Assembly: GCF_019059575.1 (NCBI RefSeq)
Contig: NW_024882200.1
Span: 62,001-126,000 of the forward strand
From: Amphibalanus amphitrite
Taxonomy: Eukaryota; Arthropoda; Thecostraca; Balanomorpha; Balanidae
DNA: 64,000 nucleotides
Direction of reading: 5' to 3'
Part shown: piece after piece, positions 44,204 to 56,379 of the stretch
Layout of the letters: each line of letters starts with the position of its first letter
Numbering within the stretch: the stretch's first letter is position 1
Translations under genes and position numbers: made by a program
The notes under the pieces: model-generated
The model's input: only the letters and a program-made list of their open reading frames with translations
Told to the model about the DNA's origin: nothing
Database searches by the model: none

Positions 44204-45047
44204 CAGGGGCGGATCCAGCATTTTGCCAAGGGAGGGGCTATTCCGAATCGGGGGCCCCCCATCGATGGGGGCCCTACCTACCCCCAAAAGTTTAAGCCTG
44301 GATTTCGTCCACTTTATTTTTGGGGGCCCCCTATCATGCTTTTTTTGCAAAAAAAAAAGAAAATGAGAAAGTCGCCCGGGGGGGGGGGCGCTATAGTCCC
44401 TATCGCCCCCCCCCCCCTGGATCCGCCCCTGCTAGGAGGCCTTGTATGTGAACTAGGAAGCCCTCTGTGATAGCTAGGAGGCCCTCTGTGCAGATGAGAG
44501 CGCAGGCCCTCAGTACAGACTTGGAGACCCTTTGTGTGGATGCGAGTGGAGGCCCTCTGTGGAGATTAAGAGGTCCTGTGTTGGCGAATAGGATATCTGT
44601 GCAGGCTTGGAGTCCCTCTGTGCAGGATAGGAGACCTTCTGTGTGAGTTAGGAGGCCCTCTGTGTTGGCTAGGAGGCCCTTTGTTCGGATGCGAGTGGAG
44701 GCCTCTGTGTAGGCTAAGAGATTTTGTGTTTGTTAGGACATCTGTGCAGGCTTGGAGGCCCTCTGTGCAGGTTAGGAGGCCCTGTAAAAGTGGTCATCTC
44801 TGTGAGTATAAGAGACCTCCAAGTTATGAAAAGCTTTACCAATCTTCTAACAAAGAAGTCTTCTCAGCTAGTCTTCTAAGAAATAACTAAGTGGGTAGGT
44901 TAAAAAAAAAACTCATCGGATTTCGGCCACTTTATTTTCAGGAGGCCCCCTTTTCAGCTTTTTAACTTTTTATTTTATTTTTGAAAAAAAATCGGCCAAG
45001 GGGGGGGGCCATGGCCCCCATGGCCCCCCCCCTTGTATCCGCGCCTG
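44204..45047. mobile_element. hAT-like element with internal minisatellite and duplicated right end
   Basis: Ends CAGGGGCGGATCCAGC and TTGTATCCGCGCCTG are imperfect inverted repeats flanked by identical 8-bp repeats acaggact (44196-44203 and 45048-45055). Inside, an inverted terminus CTGGATCCGCCCCTG (44417-44431), preceded by tggatttcgtccactttatt and a C run, closely matches the true right end, which is also preceded by ggatttcggccactttattt and a C run. So the left 228 bp alone look like a complete MITE. The 460 bp between the two right ends is a minisatellite of aggaggccctctgtgcaggt units. There is no transposase. Confidence 0.85.
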
Positions 45048-45055
45048 ACAGGACT

Positions 45056-46628
45056 TACAGCGACGCTAATAATATCCAGACAAGAACATTCAGCGATGTC
45101 GTTCAGCCCGTAAATCTGTCGCCAATCTTTATCACACAAGCGTCGATAACGTCCATCAAACTGAAGTTTCCATTCACAATCGAGGCAAAACTGCCAGTTC
45201 CAGGACAAAGTGGAGTCTTTAGCATGACATCATGACAGATCGTTCAACTTGTGATAAAACAAGCCGCGTTCGATCGCCACTTCAGGAAAGTTTATCAGGT
45301 TCACGCTGTCAGGATTGTGAGGTTGACGCTAATAACAACCGCATGCACGCGATAACAAATGCTCGATTATCGAAAGCACCGTTTACAAGGAAATCGGCGG
45401 ATTTTTGAATAGCTAGTTGATCGTTTCCCCGATAATCCAATACGAGCACGCCAAAGGCGATTTATTAGACCATTTATCACTGGCGAACAGAGACCCACAA
45501 CAGAGCCATTCTCACACCAGCTCCGCAGCAAACCGCAAAACAATGGAATCCCTCCACCTGGACCAAATCCATACCGAAGTATCAGGGAGTTTTGTTCAGC
45601 ACCACATGAGATTCCCACGTCAGCGCAGCATTGCTGATCGTGGTGCCAGTCAAACCATTACCAAAAAGATACGACCACTAAAAGGTGTCGCATCCATTCA
45701 GTGACTTCATTCAGCGACTACCTATTTTATAGCCTGATGCAATTGTGGTCTAGCGTCACACCAAGCTCAGTCCGCAATGCTTCAACCATTGCGACCAAGA
45801 TTCAACCAAGATTTAGTCATTGCACAACAAATGACTAAATCTTTGCAGGTTGATCATACCATAACCCACTCTGTACTGGGCAGTGAGGGATGCAGTGAGC
45901 ATCCCTTAGCGCAGTCCCCAATAGGAGTAGGTATCACGTTGTATGCCAGCCAGCCAAGCCTGCTGAGGGCCGACCACCCCAGTACCCTCTCCGCACTGTG
46001 GTCTGCCGCACCGTTCCTGCGAGGACCGGTCCGGTGCGGACGGGCGCCTGTGCGGCGGGGAGCCCCACGCTGTGCTGACGAGGCGCATCGCCGGCTTATT
46101 CAGCCAGCGCACAGCGGTAACGGCACCACTTCACGGCCTCTCAGGGTGCCCACAGCCGGTAGCCAGCTAGAGGTCACGAGGGGGTCCACAGACGGTCAGC
46201 GGGGAAACGGTCAGCGGACGGTCAGAAGAATGCAGGGGACGGTCAGAGAGATGACAGTAGCCCTCAGGACCTCAGTAGGGCAGAGAGGCGGTAAGAGAAT
46301 GTGAGGGGCACTGCGGCGGGCGGCCTGTCTTGAACTCAGGTTCGAAACGGTCTAAGTTTCCTTTGATTTGGTCAGAATTGCTAAAGGCGCCGGCCCCAGT
46401 TTGGCTCAGGTGGTAGGACCATACGAGATGAAAGAAAGGCTGGCTCTGACGACTCCCGGTGGCACCCTTCTGACGCGGATCCGACTAATGTGAGCTGAGT
46501 CATCGGCGTGACCGCGGCACGGCGGCCGGGTCAGTGCTGCCGGCCGCGGAGGGAGTGGGCACACGGAGATAAAGAGCCGATACGTTCCCAGACACCGGCG
46601 GGCGGTGGCTGCTGATTAGGGCCGCCCG
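45056..46628. other. Unannotated interval
   Basis: Contains degenerate acggtcagcgg units at 46190-46255 and a possible tRNA-derived fragment near 46395 (see rejected items). No gene was recognised. Confidence 0.4.
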
Positions 46629-46716
46629 TATAAATACCGACTCAGGTCAGTCCCGCGGTCTCTCGGAATGCGAATGACAGCCAAGGTTAGGACCAAGACA
46701 CTCAGCGACAGCTCAG
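46629..46716 (+). promoter_or_regulatory. TATA promoter-like element with short open first exon
   Basis: TATAAATA at 46629-46636 follows a GC-rich gggccgcccg. An initiator-like TCAGTC lies 20 bp on, closer than the usual 30. Two in-frame ATGs follow (46668, 46674), and the frame MRMTAKVRTKTLSDSS runs open to a ctcag/gtgagc donor at 46717. Promoter, start codon and donor in 90 bp suggest a first exon on the plus strand, but spacing is imperfect and no downstream exon was found. Confidence 0.28.
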
Positions 46717-47519
46717 GTGAGCTGAGCTGCGACCCGAGCTGGGCTCGATCATGCGTTCCGCTCGCCTCGTGTGACTGCCCACGGTAAAAACACACATAAT
46801 AGGGGCATTCACCGGTCTCTGAATGTTACTTGTGTTGATCGGGTCGCCATGTCATGCCGTGCTGTCCTGTGTAGCACCATATCGGGTTAGGACCGGCCGG
46901 ACCCGGTCACAGCAGCACGACAGCTCAGTCCCCCGACCGATCGGTGTCCGCCGCGGGGCCGCCAGTCACGGAGACGCCGTGACGGACGCCGTGACCGTCA
47001 GCTGTGACGAGTGACGTGCCGTGAGGCGGCTTTTTGTCGCCGCCGACGGTATCGGATCGACGCGGCGCCGAACATGACACCGTCTCGGTGGCGACTCCAG
47101 GAAGTGACGCCAGCACCACGAACGGGGTGCCCGCCCGCAGCAGGTAAAAACGGACAATCTCCATCGTGTGCATGCAACTATTCTAGTTGATTTTCAGCGT
47201 ACGCGGCAAACGCTTGCGATGGTCGTATAAAAACACATAATTGCATGTCGATATTATTTGATACTGCACACATGTTTTAAAATATGCAATTCCAAATACC
47301 AAATACAATTCAAAAACGCATTTATAATGGTTTGGCAAGTAAAAACGCAAATGTTGCTACGAACAGCTAGTCAAAAACCTTCCACGTAACCACCACTTTC
47401 CCTTCGGATTCAGATAGATACACCTCACGCTGCATCACATCCTGGTTTGTGTACCGCTGTATCGCCCCGCTCTACAGCAGCTGCATTGCTGATAACCGCT
47501 GTATGCAACACTTTTAGTA
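46717..47519. other. Unannotated interval
   Basis: A GC-rich block to about 47120, then AT-rich sequence. No gene or repeat recognised. Confidence 0.4.
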
Positions 47520-47840
47520 CTGATTGGACACATATCCCAGACTGATTGTAATGCTGAGCTGCCATGCCTTACATTCCAAATGTATGTCGAAACCATTGGC
47601 TGGCCATACCTCCCATATCGACTGCATGAACCACTGATTGACCATCCCTCCCATCCCATACCGTCTATATGTCTGTACTGCACGGATTGTCCATACCTAC
47701 TGTCTTTAGTGCTGATTAGCCATTCCTCCCATACCGACTGATATGTACTGCTGATTGGTCATACCTCCCAGACCAACTGCACTACTGGTTGGTCATATCC
47801 CCCATACCTCCTATGTTGCTGATTGTCCATACCTCCCGGT
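47520..47840. repeat. Degenerate 40-50 bp minisatellite
   Basis: Repeated blocks of ctgattggtcatacctccca and taccgactgtatgtactg occur about six times with many differences. No coding potential was recognised. Confidence 0.6.
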
Positions 47841-50800
47841 CGGCCGCCGATTAACGGGCCATTACCGGCGGCTGCTGCCGGGCCGACCGACCCCGACCGC
47901 CGGCCGCCACCGTCGGTAAGTTACCGTCCGGCCACTCACAGCCAGCAAGATGTATGAATATTGATCCCATATGAGCGGCCCACCCACCCTGATCAGCCAG
48001 AGCCCCGGCCTACGGCGGCCGCTGAGATACGGCGCGAGAACGGGCATAGCCGGGGCTCGGTGTGAGAGGGTCGATAAAACAGGATCTTCTGGGAGCAAAG
48101 CCGACTGAGGGTCTCCAGTCTATGCCTTTAAAATGTTATGTCGGCAATGTGTCAATGTGTTATCACCGAGACAACCTTTACGTAGAGATGTTGTGTCCGA
48201 TGCTTAATGCAATATTTCACGCGATTACATCATCCCAAAGTTGTTGAATATACAAAGTCCAGCGCTAGGGGTCATGGAGTCCACCATAGTTTGAGACAGG
48301 CCAGCCAAAATGCATGGCTGGGCCAAGAGACCGGATCAAGTATTGAAGCCTGCGATGTAGTGGGGTAGACTCCGCTGGGGTTATAGGGTAAAGCGTCGCA
48401 TAATGTATGTGGCAGCGCAAAGGTGGACGATTCGGGGTCTCCTTTCAGCCTGCAGGGCTTCTAAAGGTGGCTGTCGAAGAGTTCTGAATGCTGAGCGCCC
48501 TCAGTTGCACATTCCGAGCGAGGCGCAACAGTCGTCCAGCAACTCATAAAGACTCTGACAGCGACTCGCAAACACTGAGTCGGTGCGGCGGAGTCATCAC
48601 GATCGCCCTATACACCACCCTCATCTTACCCAGTAAAAGATCGTCCCCCTGAAATGACGAGACCTAAGTTCCTAATCTCGCACGGTCGCCAGGCGGTGTC
48701 AGCCCTCTCAGATCAGTGAGTCCACCAGCAGCGCTCCCAACTGACCCCAGTTACCAGGTCGCGGTCACACCACACTTGACCAGCGGCCCGGCAGCGGCGG
48801 CAGTATTCTCTGCGCCATTTGCAGCACGTGTGGACAATGCGCGCCGATCTGGCCGCGGCCGCGCCGGCTCTGTCTCGGCGGCGTTATTTGCGCGGCGCGG
48901 CCGCCGTCCGGCAGATATATATCGCGCCCTCCCCGGAGACCGGGCGGCCAATAAAACCGGGCGGCCGTATTAGTTGCGCTGCCCGGCCGGCCGGCCCAGA
49001 AATACAATCAGACGCCAGCGATCGGCCAGCGCCGGCGGCGGCGGCGGCTGGGCGGGGGCGGGGGCGGGGGCGGGGGCGGGGCGGCCCGGGCAAACAACCG
49101 GCAGAATTAATAGCCGTCTATGTTTTACCATCCGCCCCTGCAGTTACTCTCGACGTTGACTAAGCCTGCAGCATTCAGCCCTGTTACGCTTCTCAGTTGC
49201 AATGTATCGTTTTCTCGTAAGAAAACAGCAACGTAGGTCCTTCCTGCTCCAAAACATACAGCCACTGACCAGCTCAGTACCGCCTACCTCAGCTGCTGTG
49301 CTTCCTCTGACCTCGGTCCGACCTTAGGTACGACCCATCTGACCTGGGTCTGACTCTACGCATAACCCGTCGGACCTGGGTCTGATCCTGTTGAACAATT
49401 TGACTGACCCCATCCGTACCTCCATCTGACCCGTCACTTACCTGACCTGTCTGATCCCGTGCCCCATCTAACCCAGGACAGGCCCCATGCCCCGTCTGAC
49501 CCCTCTGCCAGGACACACGCGCCTCCGCCGTCGCCGCCGACACAGCGCACCTGTCAGCCTCCCGGGTGGTCACCTCTGCGGCAGCTCTGGCGCATCGGTG
49601 ACAATCGCGGCGCGTTTTTACACCTCCGCCGCGCGCGACTCGCCACAGCTGGCCGTTTTTTGGCGAACAAGACGCGCCAGAGGCGTCGCCTGCGCTGCTG
49701 CTGTCTTGGCGGCGCGGCGGTCGGCAACGCTGGGCGTCCACCGGGTACTGACGAGACGGTGCTTTTGTGCGCCCTCGGCCGTGGCTCTGAGGGGCTGCCG
49801 CGGCGCCGCCGGAGCGCGCCCGGCAGCGCTCCACTGTTTGCACGGCTTCTTTCAATCTGCACACTGGCGGCCGGCGGTCAACAGGAGTCAACAGGTGGGC
49901 GCTCAGGCGGAACGACGCCTAATTACCTGTCAATGGAGTCGCCGCCGGCAGTCGCCGCACTGGAGGGCGCGGCGGCAGCGGCCGAGCGCTGAGAGCAGCG
50001 CGCTTCTAGTCCGCTTATAGAACAGGGAAGGAACCTATGACATGGAGAGGGAGACAACACAGACTCGGGACTGTCCAACGGTCTCTCTCCCCTCGAGTGG
50101 CGTCCGCTGGCCGGCACGAGCGCTGCGCACGGGGCGGGGATGACCGTCGGCAGGGGAGGGGGCAGGCACGTGCCAGATAATGAGCACAGCTCCGCCCTGT
50201 CCGCGGCGCCGGCCGTCAGACCGGACCACTCCACAGCGGGGACGTTTCGAGGGCCACTCTCCGGCCGGCTGAATGCCAAGAGGCCAACAAAGCGGACACG
50301 GGCGCCGCCCACTTCGAGAGGTGTTCTGGCGGCGCGTGCCTTTGTGCCCGCTGCTGACGGCCTGTTAACGGATGCCAGGTGCGGCTCGGCCCGGCGCGGC
50401 CGCGCTCCTCAGCACGCCAGCTCGGCCGTTTGAGAGAGCTGCCGAGTGACGGGTAGGTAGAACAGGACAGGCGGCCTGGAGCGGTAGTCAAGAGTGGAAT
50501 ACCGAGAACTAACGGCTGTGAAGAATACAACGTCATCTCTGTGGATGGGCGTCTGACTTGGAACATTTAGCGCCCAAATTTCAAACCCAACCGAGTGTAT
50601 TACAAATCGATGGTCCCACCCACTCCACTCCACAGACCTTCGCTTTCACAGTCAACAGCAAACACACTTCACATTCCTCAGCCTCGGAGTGTAGGTTCTA
50701 GTCCTTCAGCGCCGCTGATGCTCAAAGCATTCCTTCATCAAACGCCACCTGAGGAACTGAGATCGTTGCATCATACTGGCGACTGGTGAGTGCAGTATTG

Positions 50801-52030
50801 GCCAGACCGTCACCCCATAGACCGAGAGGTGATGGCGATAACACAACACCGACTGATCGGCGTGAGGGCAGCCACCTCATCGGCCGCTCTCCTCCTCTCT
50901 CCCCTCCGTCTGCAGCCAGGAATCCTTCAAACCCACAATTATGGCCGAAATTAAAAGATATCAAGATGAGAAATGCCTGGCCGGACAGATAAATAAAACT
51001 AATTAGAGCCGTAAACGGGTTGGGGCCGCGCCTGGCCGCGGCGGGGTGCCAGCGCACAGCGCGGGCGGTCCGCCGGGGTAATATTGATAGAATTAGTACG
51101 GCAGGAAAAGCGATCGGGCTCGGCGGGGGGCCGGCGAGATATTGTACCGTCTGCTCGTCAGAGAGATTACATTCCAGTGCGGCCGATCGGGCCTCTGCAG
51201 GGGCGGCCGGCCGGCGGAGGGCCGGCGGTGGTGGCGGTGGCGCTGGTGACGGCCGATGGCGGCACGCCCGCTGCGGCTCCGATGGGATGCTTTCATCGCT
51301 CCCACTAATGGCGCCACGCTGATGGTCGTCGGACCACCGACGGCAGCGCAGGCGGCGAGCGAGCGCGGCGAGCGGACACGGTCCCCGGCGGGGCACCACC
51401 CCCGCCCCCCGCTCCGATCCGACCCCGGCGCGGCCGCTGCTGCTGTCACGGCCAGGCGGAGACGGATACAAATAAACATCCCTTTGAAGGGCTCCATCAC
51501 CTCATGTTCACTGTCCTTTGGTGGCGTCTCGAATGCTGCCGAGCTTGTTCCCAATCAAATGTATTCAACGATAAGCAACATTACTAGCGCCAACTGCCGT
51601 AAATAATACTGAAGTTCCTGCATAAGGCAGAGCTAGTACTGCATCGCGCTCGACCTCGCCATCTACCCATGTTTCATTACTTTCCACTCCACTGAGCTAA
51701 TTTGGCCACAGGCAAGACCAGTTTGCATTGCCCCATCAGCACACATGATTGCATTTCTTCCTCTGAAACATAACTGAGCGGTGAAGATCCTTACAGCTGC
51801 CCTGTCCCATTTCGTACAGCCACTCCACCCTCCCCTGCATTGCTCCAGTATGCCGGGACCGGATCGCCGAATCCCCCGCATTGAGTAACCGGCGGCGTAC
51901 CGTGCCGTCCAATTGCAGAAGTCTCTGCCACTGGCTCGCCGCCGCCGCGGTCGACTCATTACTACTGCCCGCGGCGGCAGCAGCCGGGCCGGCGCTCACT
52001 TCACACGGCCCGCGGCCGCCGGCCCTTCCT
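47841..52030. other. GC-rich islands, no gene recognised
   Basis: Includes a GC-rich island at 48.7-49.1 kb ending in a G-run tract (49050-49084), degenerate ctgacctgggtctgacc units at 49300-49480, and a 2-kb GC-rich block at 49.5-51.5 kb with open frames on both strands lacking domains. An AT-core cluster (cacaattatgg, aaactaattagagcc, gataaataa) lies at 50935-51005. Confidence 0.4.
49050..49084 (+). other. G-quadruplex-prone tract
   Basis: Six runs of three to five G separated by single C bases (gggcgggggcgggggcgggg and onward). This meets the usual G-quadruplex pattern several times over. It lies at the edge of a CpG-rich island. Confidence 0.7.
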
Positions 52031-52095
52031 GCACTGAATTATTATGCATAAATAATTAGCATAATGCGCAAATTAAATTACGAGCTGCATAAAGA
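52031..52095. promoter_or_regulatory. Dense POU/homeodomain motif cluster
   Basis: In 60 bp of AT-rich sequence set in a GC-rich region are gaattattatgcataaata, aattagcataatgcgc, aaattaaattacg and ctgcataaag. These hold a palindromic TTATGCATAA, TAATTA cores and octamer-like ATGC/AAAT pieces. It is a candidate intronic enhancer core of the presumed cut locus; evidence is motif density only. Confidence 0.35.
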
Positions 52096-53155
52096 AGGCG
52101 CGAGGCTGCGCGGCGGCGGCGGACCATTGCCGCACCGTGTCCGGCTACCGGTGTTGGACCGGTGGCTGACCCCAGGTCTGTCCGGCGCCGCTCAGTCTAC
52201 CCCGGTCCTCGTATTAGCCAGAGCGCGGTGCGTGCACCTGGGGTAACCGCTCACCGCTCCGTTCACACGGGTGACGTACTTCACGGCCACGCACTAAGTG
52301 GGTGAAAGCGGAGAGGTGGTTTTGATAGGCATCAGCGTTGATTTCCAACGCACACTCATTTCTCAGAGATACTGAAGCTTTCTGAAAGTCGGCGAAAGCT
52401 TCGGGTTTCTTTACCTTGAAGGGACAGAGAACAAGATCATTTCTATTTTCCGTACATTATAAGAGGTCAGGCCTATGTAATATGCATCATACGCCTATAG
52501 TGCCATGACAGTTAAGACAATATAAAGCCAGCAACGTATGTAGGTCCTCGCCATCACCATCACCGTGTTCCAGATCTTGCTACATAAGTAACCCGACAGT
52601 GTACGACAGTTGTTGTGCTGAGCTGCAGAAAGGGACAGAATTGAACGGGGAATACCCATCTCGTTAGCGCAATGAGGTGGTGGGTGGGACAAATCGTTCA
52701 CCCATCGTTACGGCGGCAAGTCTGGTCTGCAAGGGTCTTGCTAGTGGCTTCCACGGACACGACTTGGGGTCAGTCGGACCGCGGGGGACACCCCAGCTCC
52801 CACCGGTGACAGGGTGGGACGTGGGATCTCAGTGGGACCGCGGGGGACGCCCCGGCTCCCACCAGGGTCGATGGGGCGGCGGGTCGCCGGGATGTCAATT
52901 TGGTGGGACGCTGGCCCGGCCCAGTCACGATGACGAGGTGAAAGGCACCGCGATGCTCTCGAGAAAGTCGGCGAGTCGACGCGGGCGCCCGCTGTTTTGT
53001 CATCGTTAAACAAAGAGTAATGGGATGTGAGCGAAGCTTCCGCTGTCAATGATATGAAGTTGACGTAAGTGTGGAGTTCCCAGCGGCCGGCACCATTGTG
53101 CCGGCTCGAGTTTCGGACACAGATGCCCCGCGGGGAACAAGTCGTCACGTTTCAG

Positions 53156-53351
53156 GTCATGGTTGGGTGCTGCACTGTCGCCCATGACTCACGACAACGA
53201 GCATGCTGCAAACGCAGGCAACAAATGTAAAAAGAACGTGGGTAACCCCTTTCGTTTCCTCGACAATGACGGCAGCGTCAATGTCCATATTTCGCATGCA
53301 AAAAGAAAACAATCTATGCAATTGGAAGACATTCCTGTGACTTTTCATTGA
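53156..53351 (+). CDS. Possible Kir potassium-channel N-terminal exon or fragment
   Basis: On the plus strand, after a cacgtttcag acceptor, an open frame runs to a stop at 53349-53351. Residues RFLDNDGSVNVHISHAKRKQ then SMQLEDIPVT align without gaps to the cytoplasmic N-terminus and slide helix of inward rectifiers, for example [20 protein letters not shown] then QRYLADIFTT of Kir2.1 as I recall it. About 11 of 30 positions are identical, including R-F, D-G, N-V and L-x-D-I-x-x-T. The membrane helix that should follow is absent; the frame stops after VTFH. No pore motif (TIGYG) was found nearby. It is either one exon of a nested gene, with gtgact as a poor donor, or a decayed fragment. It lies opposite to CUX1/CASP. 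Confidence 0.35.
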
Positions 53352-55133
53352 GTCCACGAAAACTTCGGAATTTCCATGCAGCTCATTTTTGGACATTGGT
53401 TAGCCGCATAAGGAGCACTGAGCACCGAACAGGTTCATGGCTCGCACATGAATCGCTCGCTCCCGACAGAAAGCACAGATGCTTACGAGCCCACTGATCG
53501 GCTGTCTCTCAGTTGCCCCTCGCCGCCATTCCTCCCATCCACGGGAGCAGCATCTCCTCCCCGGTCCTCCCCAGCATCATTTCTCACTCCCTCGCGGCGA
53601 GTTCGTCCCTGAGCGGGCTCATGGCCCTGGGTCCCTCCCTCCTCCCGAGACAAATGACTCGGCGCCGTATAGGCAGGGCAGAACAAACGGCCGATAAAAC
53701 AATACGCAGACGACGCGTCGCCTCTCGGGGGGCGCGCACTCCGTCAGCGGCCACGGGCGCATTTTTCGCATCGCGGCGAGCAGCGACGCGGCGTGTGAAA
53801 TACTGCGGCTGTCGTGGCGCGGCGGAGGCGGCGGCGGTCGGGGCGGCGAGCCGAGCAGAAATGAGCCATCGCCTGCTCCCTGGGGGCCGACTGATGACCG
53901 TTTTTAGCGGCCGGGACCGATCCGCGGCCGCGCGCCGGCCGACAGCGACACCGGCCGCGCCCAGGCCGTGCCGTCCGCTGGTGTTGTCAGATGCCGGCAC
54001 ATCTGACACACCAGCCGACACATCTGACACACCGGCCGACACGTCGGCCGCCGCGGGGCTCCGCGCGCCGATCCGGCGGCCGCTGCGACCTGTCAGCGCG
54101 CCGACATCCGCCGCGGGGTGTCTGCGTCAAACGCCGCACCGCGCCGTGTCGCTGCAGCTGATCGCCGACAACACCCTCCTCCCCAGCCTCCCACCGGACA
54201 GAGAACCTCGCGACACCGTCACCCTTCCGCGTGTTCTGGTGGCAAATTAATCACTGCGCCCGCCGGCAGTCAGCGCCGGGCAGCGCGAATCGACGACGCA
54301 TTCCTGAAGCGGCATTTCTATAAAATCGGCGCTGTCCTGTGGCACACGCCGGCTCGCGAAAAACGGGTGACAAATGAGGGTGCAGGGCGTGACGGCGCGC
54401 GGCCGGCGCCCCCAGGCCACCGGCGCCGCGCACAATTAATCGGCGCACAAAGATGTTCGACGTGAACAGATTGCTGTTAAATTCGGGGTTAATGCGGCTG
54501 GGAGCGACGCACCGGTGGCTGATCGGAAGGGACGTGACAGATCTGGCCGACCGGCCTCGCGGAGCTCCAATGGGTTGAGGCAGGAGCTACCGTCATACAG
54601 CTACAGAAAAGGCGGTGCCATTAACAAACGGTGTCAACGGACGGGTTATTCATTCTTCCTAGTACAGTCAGAGGGGTCATGGCATGGATGAAACGGACCT
54701 TGTTAAACTGCTGATGTCACAGGCACATGCCGTTACAAAACGTCCAATATTATCTTGTACAGTCATCGCATCACAATTAACAATACACCAATTAATCCAT
54801 AAATTCATGTCTTATTGCATATGCATTACAGAACAACAATGACCGACTGGGAAAGTTTCCACACAGCGCGCGTTCCCTGCATGAAACACCACTGTTTGAG
54901 CGAAGTCCTGGTGCATGACGTGTGACCCGGGCCGTCCACAACCGCCGCTGAATAGCAGGTAAGCATCTGACCTCTCGCCCGAATATAATATCGTTATGTA
55001 GCCCTAAAAGCGAAGAGAATGCTAATTAATTAATATTATTCGTGGTTTTCGATATAATTAGGACAATACGGTATGCATTCTTCGTACCTGTAAAAGCTAT
55101 TCTTACAAATACCCATTAACTACTCTTTCGTAA
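53352..55133. other. GC-rich island then AT-rich interval
   Basis: A CpG-rich block at 53.7-54.45 kb has open frames on both strands without domains, and a short repeat acatctgacacaccagccg at 53998-54040. The rest is AT-rich with nothing recognised. Confidence 0.4.
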
Positions 55134-55367
55134 TGTTACAGGGAGTATGCGATTTCAGTTAGTTTGCAACGACCCTAGGGTGGTTGTAACCTCCCTGAAC
55201 GATCAGTTTGTTTGCAACGACCCTAGGGACGTTACAAAATAACTGCTCGTTCCGGGACGTTGTAACGAAACTAGGGTCGTTGCAACCTCCCTAGTTAGTA
55301 TGCAACGAACCTAGGGTTGTTACAAAATAACTAGGGAGTTTAAGAATTCATCGAGTCTCGTTTCACA
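55134..55367 (+). repeat. Left terminal inverted repeat of long-TIR element
   Basis: A 234-bp arm, near-identical in inverse to 58586-58819. It contains CGTTGCAA-type and CCTAGGG-type motifs in alternating order, giving it internal near-palindromes. Confidence 0.92.
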
Positions 55368-56379
55368 TGAGGGCCGTCAGCAATCTTGTCCATTGAAAAT
55401 CTTGTTCAATCTAGTTCATCTAAAAAGAAAAGAAGAACAAAATTTGAACATTCAGCTCAGGAGTATTTCACGACGGCCATCTAGTACACATTTTGTGCAG
55501 ATTAGGTGCATATTTGGTGCAGATTTGTTCAAATTAGATGGGCATTTGCCAAGAAGCCCTTCGTAAAAACGGTTATTATCCGCTCGTTTCCAGTCTTTTT
55601 GTGATTGCTAACGTTCAAACATGTGAAATGATGATGGTCCCATGCATTATAGTGGGTGTCAAGGTCACGTGAAGGTCAGGTCAAGTTCATTGACCTTTGA
55701 TGACCTTAGTTCACTTCTTCTGGGTTCATATATTCTTTTGGCTAGTTTTTGGAGCTGATTTCGAATTTAGCACCCATTTGAACATTTAAGAAGTAATTTT
55801 GGCGCCTTCGTACCATGTCACGAGGCTGTCAGTGGTGGTTGACACCTACTATGGACAGCTAGCAAGACGCCTACTGGTTGACCTGACCTGACCTGACCCG
55901 ACCTGACCCAAAAACATCAAGACATCATCGGTGATCAAAGCTAACATGAAATTCGTGATCAGCGCACCGAAAAACCTCGTAACAAGCTAACTCTCCAAAG
56001 TTTTAACAGGTCCCGATTTCCCGACTTCTGAGTCACTGACCTGACCTGGAAAGTCAACCAATAACCTAGCCCCGCCATGTGCGTTTGCAGCTAGCAAAAC
56101 ACCAATAAGGGCGAGAGTTAACCCTCGCCCGCACATGCCATTTTCCCATCCTAGAACGCACATGGGGGGTTGCCACCCCCCCCGCGCCATTTCGTTCCTG
56201 TTGGAGATAGAGCTTCGCGGTAAAGACCAAAAAGATTCTTTGGGAAGAAACGAATCCAATGATACCCAGTTTTACCTTCTCAGGTTAGTCATTGACCTTC
56301 CAGGTCAGGTCAAACTAAAAAATGTTGCTGTTTTGGGTCACCGTTGGATATCAAGTGCGCTGCTTATCATATAGTGATG

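Noticed and set aside
46385-46465. tRNA-like or SINE fragment (tggctcaggtggtagga box A, degenerate box B)
   Set aside because: The acceptor stem does not pair, box B is poor and no tail or target duplication was seen.
50722-51471. 249-codon minus-strand ORF
   Set aside because: Low-complexity P, A and R composition in a GC-rich block with overlapping frames on the other strand.
53513-54250. 245-codon plus-strand ORF
   Set aside because: Overlaps an equally long minus-strand frame in CpG-rich DNA; no family signature.
55987-56259. 90-codon ORF inside the long-TIR element as transposase
   Set aside because: Too short, no catalytic motif and no similarity that I recognise.
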